Assembly: GCA_024275075.1 (NCBI GenBank)
Contig: JAJRZU010000022.1
Location: forward strand, 1 to 40,173
Reading direction: 5' to 3'
Length of the DNA stretch: 40,173 bases
Source: Deltaproteobacteria bacterium
GTDB taxonomy: Bacteria > Desulfobacterota > JAJRXV01
The translations under genes and the position numbers were made by a program. Below, piece by piece: positions 7,475 through 16,656 of this stretch. The first letter of the stretch is position 1. Every line of letters begins with the position of its first letter. The notes under the pieces were generated by a model. It worked only from the letters and a program-made list of their open reading frames with translations, was not told where the DNA came from and made no database searches.

Positions 7475-9871
7475 ATGAAGCTCCAGCCGGTTATAAATTT
7501 ATTCAGAGAGCGCTTGGTCAAATCCATTATCTTTTCTATAGCTTCATCTATTGTTGTCATTTATTTACTGCTCACCTCGAATATATTCGATACGTTTGAA
7601 CTAAAGACATTAGATTATAAGTTTTCGCTTCGCGGGACAAAACCTGTCGCGTCTGATATCGCAGTGGTTTTTATCGGTAACCAGGATATTCAGGATATCG
7701 GGATATGGCCCTGGCGCAGGTATTATCACGCTCTGCTCATCGATACGCTGAAGAAGAACGGTATCGCCCAGATCGGGTTTGACATACTCTTTACCGACCA
7801 CTCGAAGAAGGAGTTCAAGGACGATGACTTCGCGCTGGCATACTCCACGAAAGAGGCCGGCAATGTGAATTATATCTCTTTTTTCGGGTACTTTGAGGAT
7901 GAAGCGTTTTCTGAAGAGGAGCGGGATGTGGTCGTCGATACCGCACCTTTGCCCCCTTCGCTCGCGAGATACTCCTTTGAGCTGCCGAAAGGTAAGGAGA
8001 AGCTTTTCAGGACGGCCACGAAGCACACACTGCCGATACCGGGCATCTTAGGCGCCGCCCAGGGTATCGGTTATGCGGACTGCCTCCCCGACGACGACGG
8101 CGTGACACGGAACCTCCCGATGCTTGTTAATTATAACAACAGGTTATACATGTCATTCACCCTTATCCTCGTGACTAACTACCTTGGGGTGGCAAAAGAG
8201 GATATCACGATAAACCCGGGGGAATCCATCATCTTGCTAAAAGGTGAGCAGGAGTATGTGATACCGATCAACAAAAAGGGTTAGATGATAATCAATTTCA
8301 ATCACCGGCTGGATGATTTTCAGGCGTATTCTTATAACCAGACGCTGCAATCCGAACTTTACCCGGAGCTCGCTGTATACGACCTGTCAGAATTAAAGGG
8401 GAAGATCGCGCTCGTCGGTACGACCTACACCGGTAACACCGACCTCCGCCCGACGCCGTTTGACCCCGCGTTCCCTTTTTTGTGCCTGCAGGCTACCGTT
8501 GTGGACAATATACTCCAGCAGGAGTTTATCTACAGGCCGGGCATAGCGCTCAGGATACTGCTGATAGTCTTTTTCTGCTTCCTTGTCAGCGTCTTGTGCA
8601 GCTACACGAACCCGGGGATAAATTCGGGTATCACTCTTGCGGTGATAGTCTCGTACCTGTACATGTCATACTTTGTCTTCAAATATTACGGCGTATGGCT
8701 CGATGTGATGTTCCCGCTTATCGCGATCCTGCTGCCGTACATCGTCATGACGACTATACATTACATATACGCGCTCTTTGAGAACATACAGTACCTTGAG
8801 CGGATGAAGTACCTTGGTAACCTTGTCGAGTCATCGCACGACGCTATCTTCAGCTTCGACCTCGATGGCGGCATCATCTCATGGAACAGCGGTGCGAGGC
8901 AGATATACGGCTACGACACCTTTGAGGTGCTTGGTAAGTCGTGGGAGATTTTCGCGCCGCCAGATAAGAGGGACGCCCTGCTCAAGATCGTCAGGGCAGC
9001 GAAGTCCGGCCGCTCCACCACAAACTATGAGACGAACTTCATCGTGAAAGACGGGTATACGATACCTGTAAATATATCGGTATCACCGATTATCAGCGCG
9101 AAAAGCGAGACAAGCGGCGTATCGGTCATCTCCCAGGACCTGACGGAGCGCAAGCGGCTGATGGAGCAGATAATGGAATCAGAAAAACTCGCGGAGGTCG
9201 GGAGACTCTCCGCCGGTCTCGCGCATGAGATGAAGAACCCCCTGACACCGATTATCTTTTATGCGGAGAACCTGTCTGAAATCAAGGAGATAGCGATAGA
9301 GGAGCTGCACACGCAGGCAGGCGTAATAAAGTCTGAGGCGGGCAGGATATTAAAGCTCGCGACAGACCTGCTCTCTTTTTCCAGACCGAAAGACGAGACG
9401 ATGAAACAGATAAATATCAACGATGTCGTCAACGATACTGTCCTGCTCATCGTCTATCAGGTGAGAAAGGCGGGCTCAGAGATTGAGAAGAACCTTGCAG
9501 AAAACCTTATGATGATAAAAGGGGAGCCAGACAAGATAAAGCAGGTGCTGATAAACCTTGTCATGAACGCCGCGCACGCTATGAAGGGGAAGAAGGGGAC
9601 TATCACGCTCACCACCCGCAACGTGACCGAAGACGGCAGCAGGCTCGTCGAAGTAGCCGTCGCGGATAACGGCTCGGGTATGTCGCAGGATGTGAAAGAC
9701 AACCTGTTCAAGCCGTTCTTCACCACCAAACCCAAAGGTATCGGTACCGGGCTCGGCCTGTACATCAGTTACAATATCATCAAGCAGCACGACGGGACAG
9801 TACGCGTCAAGAGCGAAGAGGGCGTCGGCACCACGTTCATCCTGCGGTTCCCGACCAGTAAAGGGGCGTGA
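7475..9871 (+). CDS. CHASE2-PAS sensor histidine kinase with an in-frame TAG
   Basis: A membrane sensor kinase of about 798 residues. Order: N-terminal helix (about 19-35), extracytoplasmic CHASE2 domain (to about 340), three helices (356-375, 383-404, 408-430), a PAS domain (445-560), HisKA with the phospho-acceptor His near residue 584 (GLAHEMKNPL), and HATPase with an N box (NLVMNAAHAM), a G1 box (ADNGSGM) and a G2 box (GTGLGLYIS). Codon 270 is TAG (8282-8284), inside CHASE2: IPINKKG precedes and MIINFNHRLDDF follows, as expected for the usual 'ipid..G..liNf.g....f' stretch. Translation restarting at the next ATG would lose most of the sensor but keep the kinase. No response regulator gene is adjacent; the nearest is the J-domain protein at 14613. 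It has no clear ribosome site. Confidence 0.9.
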
Positions 9872-9938
9872 GGGGCTGGTATTGACGAGACCTGTCAACA
9901 GCGGGAGTCATCCCTGACATAACTTATACGAGATAACA

Positions 9939-10352
9939 ATGAGTTACAGGTTGATCGATCATACCGCGGACACCGCCATCGAGGTGACCGGCGTTGATAT
10001 GAAGTCGCTGTTTGCGAACTGCGGGTACGCGCTCTTTGATATATTGTATGACACGAAGAGTGTGCGCTGTGTGAAGAACTATGAGGTCACGGCGACCGGT
10101 GCGGCGCGCGAGGCACTCCTCATCAATTTTTTGCGTGAACTTTTCATCAAATTTGTGGTATATAAAATAGTATTAAGGGAGATCGAGATCACAGCTCTTA
10201 CTGGTGACACGTGCACCGCTACGGTGCGCGGGGAGGTGTTTTCTCCCGCGCGGCACAAGCAGAAGGCGGATATCAAAGCAGTCACGTACCATAATGTGAA
10301 GATCACAGGGAGCGGCGCCGGCCTCAAGGTCTCGATCGTCTTTGATACATAG
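9939..10352 (+). CDS. Archease, RtcB cofactor protein
   Basis: A 137-residue protein with the archease signature at its start (LIDHTADTAIEVTG) and a C-terminal acidic end (SIVFDT). Archease binds metal through conserved Asp residues and helps RtcB form the RNA ligase-guanylate intermediate and turn over. It lies directly upstream of rtcB on the same strand, 143 nt away, which supports the assignment. It ends at TAG, at the length usual for the family, so here TAG looks like a genuine terminator. No ribosome site is strong; the start is the first ATG in the conserved alignment. Confidence 0.9.
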   Translation: MSYRLIDHTADTAIEVTGVDMKSLFANCGYALFDILYDTKSVRCVKNYEVTATGAAREALLINFLRELFIKFVVYKIVLREIEITALTGDTCTATVRGEVFSPARHKQKADIKAVTYHNVKITGSGAGLKVSIVFDT

Positions 10353-10471
10353 AGAGAGTGTTGTCAAATAGAAAAAACAGGTATTCCTCAAAAACGCGGG
10401 GTTGTAAGTTGTTGATATTGCGGGGGTAGCCGACAACGGAGGCGAAGGGGCCAAGCCACTTGAATTGGATT

Positions 10472-10484
10472 GGGCATCATGCCC
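10472..10484. repeat. GGGCAT palindrome copy 4, beside the rtcB ribosome site
   Basis: GGGCATCATGCCC, preceded by AATTGGATT. The same 22-nt string recurs at 26294-26315 before flgA. It ends about 11 nt before the rtcB ATG. Confidence 0.8.
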
Positions 10485-10495
10485 ATAGAGGGAAA

Positions 10496-11938
10496 ATGTC
10501 TGAGCATATAATAGAAAAGGTAAGTGATTTTAAGTACATCATACGGAAAACCGGTGCGATGCGCGTTCCGGCGGTCATTTACTCGAACAGCGCGTACCTT
10601 GACCTGATCAGGAAGGACGCGAGCTACCTGCAGCTTGTCAATGTCGCGACGCTGCCCGGAATAATCGGGGCTTCGCTCGCGATGCCTGACATGCACCAGG
10701 GGTACGGTTTCCCGATTGGCGGGGTCGCCGCGATGGACCTGGACGAAGGCGTCATCTCCCCGGGGGGAGTCGGTTACGACATCAACTGCGGGTGTCGGCT
10801 TGTGCGGACGAACCTCACTTACGATGAGGTGAAGGGCAGGATAACCGACCTGATAAACGCCCTGTACCGGGCGATACCGACGGGTGTCGGCTCGAGGGGC
10901 TCTTTGAAACTGTCGAAGAAGGAGGAGCGCCGCGTCGCCGAAGAGGGCGCAGGGTGGCTCATCAAGAAGGGTTTCGCCGAACGCTATGACACAGAGCACA
11001 CGGAGGACGGCGGCTGCATCAAAGGTGCGGACCCGGATCTTGTAAGCGACAGGGCATACGAGCGCGGCCAAGACCAGCTTGGTACGCTTGGTTCGGGGAA
11101 CCATTTTCTGGAGATTGGTGTTGTCGATGAGATATATGATGAGGTCGCGGCAAGGGTTTTCGGGCTGTTCCTGAATGGCGTGGTCATCTTTATCCACACC
11201 GGTTCGCGCGGGTTTGGTTACCAGGTCTGCGACGATTACCTTGAAAAGATGGGCAGATACACCCGAAAAGCCGGCATCATCCTGCCCTACAGACAGCTTG
11301 CGTGCGCTCACTTCGCATCGAAAGAGGGGCAGGACTATTACCGCGCGATGAAGTGCGCCGCGAATTACGCGTTCGCGAACAGGCAGCTCATAATGTTTCA
11401 CGCCGCACAGGCTGTCTCGCGCACGCTGGGCAAGTCACCGGAAAATCTTGGGTTGCGTTTAGTATACGATGTGTGTCATAATATCGCCAAGGTAGAGGAG
11501 CATCTTGTGGACGGGAAACCGAAAAAGGTGTGCGTACACCGCAAGGGCGCGACGCGTTCTTTCCCCGCCGGGCACAAGAACGTGCCTGCCGCGTACAAGA
11601 GCGTGGGGCAGCCGGCGCTTATCCCCGGCGACATGGGCAGATATTCATACGTCCTGACCGGTACGCAGACGGCGATGGAGGAGTCTTTCGGGAGCACGTG
11701 TCACGGCGCCGGCAGGGTCATGAGCAGGCGTCAGGCGATAAGAGAATCCCGCGGTCGCCAGATCACAAGTGAGCTCGGCAAAAAGGGAATATATGTAATC
11801 GCGAAGAGATACAAGACGTTGAACGAGGAGATGCCAGACGCGTACAAGGACGTGTCGAAAGTCGTCGAGGTCGTCGACAGTATCGGTATATCAAAAAAAG
11901 TCGCGAAGTTAAGACCCCTGGGCGTAATAAAAGGGTAG
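10496..11938 (+). CDS. rtcB: RNA-splicing ligase RtcB
   Basis: GTP-dependent ligase joining 2',3'-cyclic phosphate or 3'-phosphate RNA ends to 5'-OH ends, used in RNA repair. The 480-residue protein has the full active site: GGVGYDINCGC with the metal-binding Asp95 and Cys98, GSGNHFLE, HTGSRGFGYQ, VYDVCHNIAKVE, and STCHGAGR with the guanylate-accepting His. It ends LRPLGVIKG, the standard RtcB C-terminus, so its TAG is a real stop, backed up by a TAA four codons later. I chose ATG 10496, after GAGGGAAA, rather than a TTG at 10460 that lies before the palindromic repeat. It is paired with archease. Confidence 0.97.
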   Translation: MSEHIIEKVSDFKYIIRKTGAMRVPAVIYSNSAYLDLIRKDASYLQLVNVATLPGIIGASLAMPDMHQGYGFPIGGVAAMDLDEGVISPGGVGYDINCGCRLVRTNLTYDEVKGRITDLINALYRAIPTGVGSRGSLKLSKKEERRVAEEGAGWLIKKGFAERYDTEHTEDGGCIKGADPDLVSDRAYERGQDQLGTLGSGNHFLEIGVVDEIYDEVAARVFGLFLNGVVIFIHTGSRGFGYQVCDDYLEKMGRYTRKAGIILPYRQLACAHFASKEGQDYYRAMKCAANYAFANRQLIMFHAAQAVSRTLGKSPENLGLRLVYDVCHNIAKVEEHLVDGKPKKVCVHRKGATRSFPAGHKNVPAAYKSVGQPALIPGDMGRYSYVLTGTQTAMEESFGSTCHGAGRVMSRRQAIRESRGRQITSELGKKGIYVIAKRYKTLNEEMPDAYKDVSKVVEVVDSIGISKKVAKLRPLGVIKG

Positions 11939-11985
11939 AGGGTTTTATAACAATATAACGACTATTACAGGAGGGTTAGGAGCAC

Positions 11986-12486
11986 ATGAAGAAGGTATGG
12001 ATTTTATTGGTGGTTTTGCTGACCGCAACTTCGCTCTTTGGCTGTAAGAAGCAGAGGCAGGAAGTCACAATCGAGACGAATGACGGTAAGATAGTCATCG
12101 CGCTATTCCCGAAGGACGCACCGAAAACGGTGGCGAATTTCCTCAAGCTTGTCGATGATAAATTCTATGACGGGCTGACGTTCCACCGGGTAGTGCCGGA
12201 TTTCGTCGTGCAGGGCGGCGACCCCCGCGGTAACGGTACCGGCGGCCCGGGGTACACGATCAAGTATGAGGCGTCTGCCCGGAAGCATTTGACCGGTTCT
12301 GTCGCGATGGCGCGGAATAAATCGTTGGACAGCGCCGGCAGCCAGTTTTATATCTGCTACAAGGAGCTGCCGCACTTAGACGGGCAGTATACCGTATTTG
12401 GTCAGGTTATCTCAGGGATGGATGTCGTCAACAAGATACAGCGCTGCGATATAATGAAAAGGGTGTATATCTCGTCGTCGGACTAA
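11986..12486 (+). CDS. Cyclophilin-type peptidyl-prolyl isomerase, lipoprotein
   Basis: A 166-residue cyclophilin that speeds cis-trans isomerisation of X-Pro bonds. A lipoprotein signal ends at Cys20 (TSLFGC), so it is probably anchored in the envelope facing the periplasm. The catalytic core is visible: FHRVVPDFVVQGGDPRGNGTGGPG, then SVAMARN, SAGSQFYICYKELPHLDGQYTVFGQV. The Arg of FHRV and the QFYI block match bacterial PpiA/PpiB enzymes. A GGAGG site precedes the ATG. Its last bases overlap the last bases of rpe, which converges on it. It is slightly shorter than many cyclophilins, which fits the bacterial type. Confidence 0.93.
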   Translation: MKKVWILLVVLLTATSLFGCKKQRQEVTIETNDGKIVIALFPKDAPKTVANFLKLVDDKFYDGLTFHRVVPDFVVQGGDPRGNGTGGPGYTIKYEASARKHLTGSVAMARNKSLDSAGSQFYICYKELPHLDGQYTVFGQVISGMDVVNKIQRCDIMKRVYISSSD

Positions 12487-13136
12487 GAAGCGTTCTGTTT
12501 TAAGAGCGATATCACTGCGTTATAGTCCGGCTGCTTGAATATCGCGCTACCGGCGACGAAGATGTCGGCGCCCGCGTCAGAGGCATCTTTGATATTATCT
12601 GGTGTGATGCCGCCGTCTACCTCTATCTCGACAGGGTATCCCATTTTTGCGCAGTAGTCCCTAAGGCGGCGGATCTTGTCGGTGCAGCTTTGGATGTAGC
12701 TCTGCCCGCCGAAACCAGGGTTCACCGTCATTACCAGCACCATGTCTACCTGCGGCAGGATATCATAAAGCAGGGTAAGCGAAGTACCGGGGTTTATCGC
12801 GATGCAGGGCCTTGCGCCAAGCTCCTTTATCCTTTGCACAGTGCGGTCTATGTGGGCGGTCGCCTCGATGTGTACGGAGATTATGTCCGCACCGGCATCG
12901 GCAAACGCCTGGAGATAGTTATCCGGGTTCAATATCATGAGGTGAACATCGAGCGGCGTGTCGGTTATACCCTTCACCGCTTTGACGATCAACGGGCCTA
13001 TCGTGATATTCTGGACAAAGTGGCCGTCCATCACGTCAATATGGATGTAATCGGCGCCGGCGGACGCGACCGCGGAGATCTCCTCTCCTAACTTGCTGTA
13101 ATCAGCCGACAATATCGACGGCGCTATCTTTTTCAT
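12483..13136 (-). CDS. rpe: Ribulose-phosphate 3-epimerase
   Basis: Interconverts ribulose 5-phosphate and xylulose 5-phosphate in the pentose phosphate pathway. The 217-residue TIM barrel shows SILSADYSKLGEE at the start, the metal-binding HIDVMDGHFV, DVHLM, the strand-6 loop MTVNPGFGGQSYI, and the catalytic/phosphate-binding EVDGGI and VAGSAIF. The length is normal. It ends with TAG after NAS, at the expected place. It is last in the minus-strand run radA to rpe, and its 3' end overlaps that of the cyclophilin gene by 4 nt. The 120-nt gap to rsmB contains repeats. Confidence 0.96.
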   Translation of the reverse strand: MKKIAPSILSADYSKLGEEISAVASAGADYIHIDVMDGHFVQNITIGPLIVKAVKGITDTPLDVHLMILNPDNYLQAFADAGADIISVHIEATAHIDRTVQRIKELGARPCIAINPGTSLTLLYDILPQVDMVLVMTVNPGFGGQSYIQSCTDKIRRLRDYCAKMGYPVEIEVDGGITPDNIKDASDAGADIFVAGSAIFKQPDYNAVISLLKQNAS

Positions 13137-13183
13137 ATCTCTCCTTTTTTTATCACAGGGGCACAGAGTACACAGTTATATCG

Positions 13184-13211
13184 TTGGGTTACGGCTGACG
13201 CCTAACCCGGC
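13184..13211. repeat. Hairpin GGGTTACGGCTGACGCCTAACCC
   Basis: GGGTTA/TAACCC arms around CGGCTGACGCC, in the rpe-rsmB gap. It resembles the other short dispersed hairpins in the window. Confidence 0.5.
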
Positions 13212-13224
13212 TTACAGTTCCTGT

Positions 13225-13264
13225 TATCCTTAGAGTATCCGCACAATTATCGGGCATTATGCCC
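13225..13264. repeat. Long form of the GGGCAT repeat (palindrome copy 5 at 13252-13264)
   Basis: TCCTTAGAGTATCCGCACAA followed by TTATC and GGGCATTATGCCC. The palindrome includes the stop codon of rsmB: on the minus strand the gene ends GCA TAA inside GGGCATAATGCCC. Confidence 0.8.
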
Positions 13265-14609
13265 GCCTGACCAGAACCGCGGCGAAGAACCCGCCGGTAT
13301 TGTGTTTATGCGGGATCGTTTTGAAGAAACCGTTTTTATCGACCATCCCAAGCCTCACAAGATCCGGGTCTCTAATTTTTTCTAACACATAATCATCATT
13401 ATTATCAAGGAATTTTTTTATTACATCCCCGTTTTCTTCACGCGTGATGGTGCAGGTGCTGTATACCAGCCGCCCGCCCGTTTTCAGATATTTTGACGCG
13501 TTTTGTAAAATAGTGTACTGCAACTTCTCCATCCTAGTTACATCATCGAATGTGACTTTATACTTTATCTCTGGTGTCTTGCGCACGATCCCGAGGCCGG
13601 TGCAGGGCACATCCAGTAATATCCTGTCCGCGAAGAACCCTTTGGTAAAGGGGAGCGGCGCCTTCGCGTCACAGCAAAGCAGGCTCACGTTGTCAATATC
13701 GTACCGGTCGATGTTATCTTTGACCTTTCGCAGCCTGTGCCGGTGAAGGTCGCACGCGATCACGCCGCCGCTTTTGATACGCTTCGCGATACCGACTGTC
13801 TTTGTACCGGGCGCCGCACACAGGTCAAGCACAGTATCACCCTCCCTTGGCGCGAGGATATCCACAATGATCGAAGAGGCGGCGCTTTGTACGATGAAGC
13901 CGCTCTGAAGGGCAGCGGTCATATCTGAGAGCGATGAGTCCAGGGTGAGAGTGTAGCTCCCTTTGGGGAAATCAAGCTTCTCGTACCGTATGCCCTGCGC
14001 GGTCAACGCCGTTTCCAACTGGCGGGGATCACCGGTTGACTTTACCACGAGTTTCGGCGGTGTGTTGGAATATCTGAATAGTTCGACCGTGTCATTTGTA
14101 CCGATGTCGTCGATCAGGTACTTTGTCAACCAGAGCGGGAAGGAGAAATAGCGCGATATCTCGTTTGGGTCGGTTAAGGGCGGCTCGTCAAGCAGGCCGT
14201 CCTTAACCCTCGCGACACTGCGCAAAACGGCGTTGACAAAGCCCTTTAGAAATGGTTTTTTTGATCTATTGACGATCTCCACCGCCTCGTTTATCACGGC
14301 GAAATCCGGCACTTTTTGCAAGAACATCAGCTGATATACAGATACCCGTAATATATTCAGGACATAACTATCTACCTTCTTCTTTTTCGCGGTGTGTTTA
14401 TAGATAATCGAATCGATGAACATCTTATTTCTAAGCGTACCGTAGACTATCCGGGTAAGGAGTTTCCGGTCATTACTCTTTATATTTGAGGAGCTTATAA
14501 GATTGTTTAGGAGAACGTCTGAGAACGCGCTTTCACGTTCGGTCAGGAGAATAATATTCGCTGCTTTTTCTCTAATATTGATTTTTATGTCAGGGGAGTC
14601 AGGGGGCAT
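13257..14609 (-). CDS. rsmB: 16S rRNA m5C967 methyltransferase
   Basis: Methylates C967-equivalent cytosine of 16S rRNA using S-adenosylmethionine. In the 450-residue protein an N-terminal NusB-like helical domain (about 10-145) precedes a Rossmann methyltransferase domain. Visible motifs are DLCAAPGTKT (SAM site), LLDVPCTGLGIVRKTPEIKY with the first catalytic-pair Cys, and YSTCTITREENGDVI with the second. The last residues are read into a copy of the palindromic repeat, which supplies the stop codon. Its ATG lies 3 nt after the stop of the response-regulator/J-domain gene, so the two are co-transcribed. Confidence 0.95.
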   Translation of the reverse strand: MPPDSPDIKINIREKAANIILLTERESAFSDVLLNNLISSSNIKSNDRKLLTRIVYGTLRNKMFIDSIIYKHTAKKKKVDSYVLNILRVSVYQLMFLQKVPDFAVINEAVEIVNRSKKPFLKGFVNAVLRSVARVKDGLLDEPPLTDPNEISRYFSFPLWLTKYLIDDIGTNDTVELFRYSNTPPKLVVKSTGDPRQLETALTAQGIRYEKLDFPKGSYTLTLDSSLSDMTAALQSGFIVQSAASSIIVDILAPREGDTVLDLCAAPGTKTVGIAKRIKSGGVIACDLHRHRLRKVKDNIDRYDIDNVSLLCCDAKAPLPFTKGFFADRILLDVPCTGLGIVRKTPEIKYKVTFDDVTRMEKLQYTILQNASKYLKTGGRLVYSTCTITREENGDVIKKFLDNNDDYVLEKIRDPDLVRLGMVDKNGFFKTIPHKHNTGGFFAAVLVRRA

Positions 14610-14612
14610 GGC

Positions 14613-16565
14613 TTATTTAAATAGTGATTTAAAGAACCCCTTCTGCTCTTTTTCCTTCCTCATCGACATCAATCTAAGTTCCCGCTCAGCCTCATAGTTC
14701 TTGGGGTTCAATGTATACGCTTTATGGAAGTGCTTCTTCGCAAGGTCAGGTTTTTTCTCTAATTTATGGATACTGGCTAAGTAATAATGCGCCAGATCCA
14801 GGTTCGGGTTCATAGAGATCACCCTTTCTAATATCTCCTTTGCCTCTACCCTGGCCTCAACAGGATCTATCTTAGGATCTTTAAAGATCGTTATCGCGTA
14901 ATATAAATGATATTCCGCTTCATCAGGGTTTAATTTTATCGACCACGTAAATGCATCAAGGGCTTTCACATAGTCCTTGCTATTCAAGTATACTGAGCCC
15001 TTCTGGAACTGCATCTCCGCCGCAACTATCTCATTCGCTTTTTGCAGCTGGGTATTCTTCTCCTTATCAAAGAAACTCTCGTCATATTCCTTCCTTAGGC
15101 CATCATTAGAAATTGTCTGATAAGCCTTTGCCACTTCGGCGAATATTTTGCTCGCTCTTTCTCTCACTTCCTCAAACTTCCCCTCTGAGAATTTGTCAGG
15201 GTGGAATTCCTTCGCCAACTTGAAGTAAGACTTCTTAATGTCACTGCTGTCCGCATCTCTCTTGATGCCCAGAAGCTCATAATAACTAAGCTTTGACAGG
15301 TTGTCATACAGTTTTGTAATTCTTTTGATGATTTTCAGGTCATAAGGGCTTAAGTGTTCACTCTTTTTCACAGTATACCTGCTTGCTTTAGACATCTCTT
15401 TTATTGAGTGCGAATACGGGTCAACAAGATCAAATGAGTTCACAAGCAAAAGCGTGTATAATAGTGAATACGCGTCATCCCCTAATTTTGATTGCTCAAT
15501 AATATCAGATAGCTTTGTATTACCGTTAAATGATCTTATGAACCGTAATTCTCTGCCTGAAAAGACCGTTGCTTCTAACAGCGCGTTTATATTTTTTATT
15601 TCAAAAACGCTGTCAGGCTTTATCTCATCTAATTCCGCCTTGATAAAATCGATACCGACTTTATTCTTTATACCGTTATATACTAAAACAAGGGGGTTGA
15701 TATGTTTTTGGGTAGTATCTTTGATTTTTATCTTAGTTGTAAAAGTGTACGCGCCATTCGTCCATGTAAATGTGTTGACTATCTTTTCATATAGTTGTTT
15801 TTGCAGGTATTTATATAGATCATGCGGTGTTAGGAGATTATTGTCAATCAGCACCGCCCCATGTTTCTTATTACTTCTTGTCATTATCCCCAAGGTCTCT
15901 TTATACTGCTCATGCGTTATCACGTTATCTCTTACAAGCATCCGCCCTAACCACTCGCTTGCTATGTTTGAAGAAGCCTGCAGGGGGACGCCCTCAAGAA
16001 GCGCGATCTTTTTCACAATCGATTTACTGCTTACAAGTAAGACACCCGTCCGCTTCTTCATGAAGAAGCCCGCGATTACTTTACATGCGGGTATGATCTT
16101 GAATTCGTAGCTGTCTGGTACGTTATCAGAGAAAAGATAGCGGCTCACCTTTTTGTTCAGTACCGGCTCTTCTTCCTCCTCTTGTTCCCGCTCTACCGGA
16201 CATAATTGCAGAACCCTTTCCACAAGCCTTTTCAGGTCAAACGGCTTTGTAAAATAGTCAGTTGCGCCAAGCTCTTTGATTGTTTTCTGGATGATGCTGT
16301 AGTTCCTGTAAACAGCGCTCGCAATTATTATCGGGGTGTCTTTAAGCTCACTTTCACTGCGCAGCTCTTTTAAAAGCGTAAAGCCATCCTTTTTTGGCAT
16401 CAGGACATCTAAAATGATCACATCAGGTTTTTCTTCTTTGATTACCTTATACGCGGCTTCTCCGTCTTCCGCGGTAATAATATCGTAACCTTTATTATCA
16501 AAGGCATACTTCAAGACAGATATTACTGAAGCGTCATCGTCTACTATTAATAGGCACTTGTTCAA
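14613..16565 (-). CDS. Response regulator with PATAN-like, J-domain and TPR parts
   Basis: A 650-residue cytoplasmic protein. Residues 1-120 are a receiver domain with DDD near the start, phospho-acceptor Asp53 (ILDVLMPKKDG) and the K of TKPF. Residues about 155-290 resemble the PATAN/DUF4388 fold (FFMKKRTGVLLVSS, LYEKIVNTFTWTNGAYTF). About 425-500 is a J domain (YYELLGIKRDADSSDIKKSYF, FHPDK), which would stimulate DnaK through its HPD motif. About 515-640 are TPR repeats. DUF4388-J-TPR combinations occur in delta-proteobacteria-like genomes, but their function is unclear. The fusion would link a phosphorelay to chaperone recruitment or protein docking. The neighbouring sensor kinase at 7475 is a possible partner (inference). 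Confidence 0.85.
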   Translation of the reverse strand: MNKCLLIVDDDASVISVLKYAFDNKGYDIITAEDGEAAYKVIKEEKPDVIILDVLMPKKDGFTLLKELRSESELKDTPIIIASAVYRNYSIIQKTIKELGATDYFTKPFDLKRLVERVLQLCPVEREQEEEEEPVLNKKVSRYLFSDNVPDSYEFKIIPACKVIAGFFMKKRTGVLLVSSKSIVKKIALLEGVPLQASSNIASEWLGRMLVRDNVITHEQYKETLGIMTRSNKKHGAVLIDNNLLTPHDLYKYLQKQLYEKIVNTFTWTNGAYTFTTKIKIKDTTQKHINPLVLVYNGIKNKVGIDFIKAELDEIKPDSVFEIKNINALLEATVFSGRELRFIRSFNGNTKLSDIIEQSKLGDDAYSLLYTLLLVNSFDLVDPYSHSIKEMSKASRYTVKKSEHLSPYDLKIIKRITKLYDNLSKLSYYELLGIKRDADSSDIKKSYFKLAKEFHPDKFSEGKFEEVRERASKIFAEVAKAYQTISNDGLRKEYDESFFDKEKNTQLQKANEIVAAEMQFQKGSVYLNSKDYVKALDAFTWSIKLNPDEAEYHLYYAITIFKDPKIDPVEARVEAKEILERVISMNPNLDLAHYYLASIHKLEKKPDLAKKHFHKAYTLNPKNYEAERELRLMSMRKEKEQKGFFKSLFK

Positions 16566-16656
16566 TTATCGCTCCTGATTATTTATAAAACACCCAATAT
16601 TATATAATACCAGATTTTTTGATAAATTCAAAAGACTTTTATTCTTATTTATAAAT

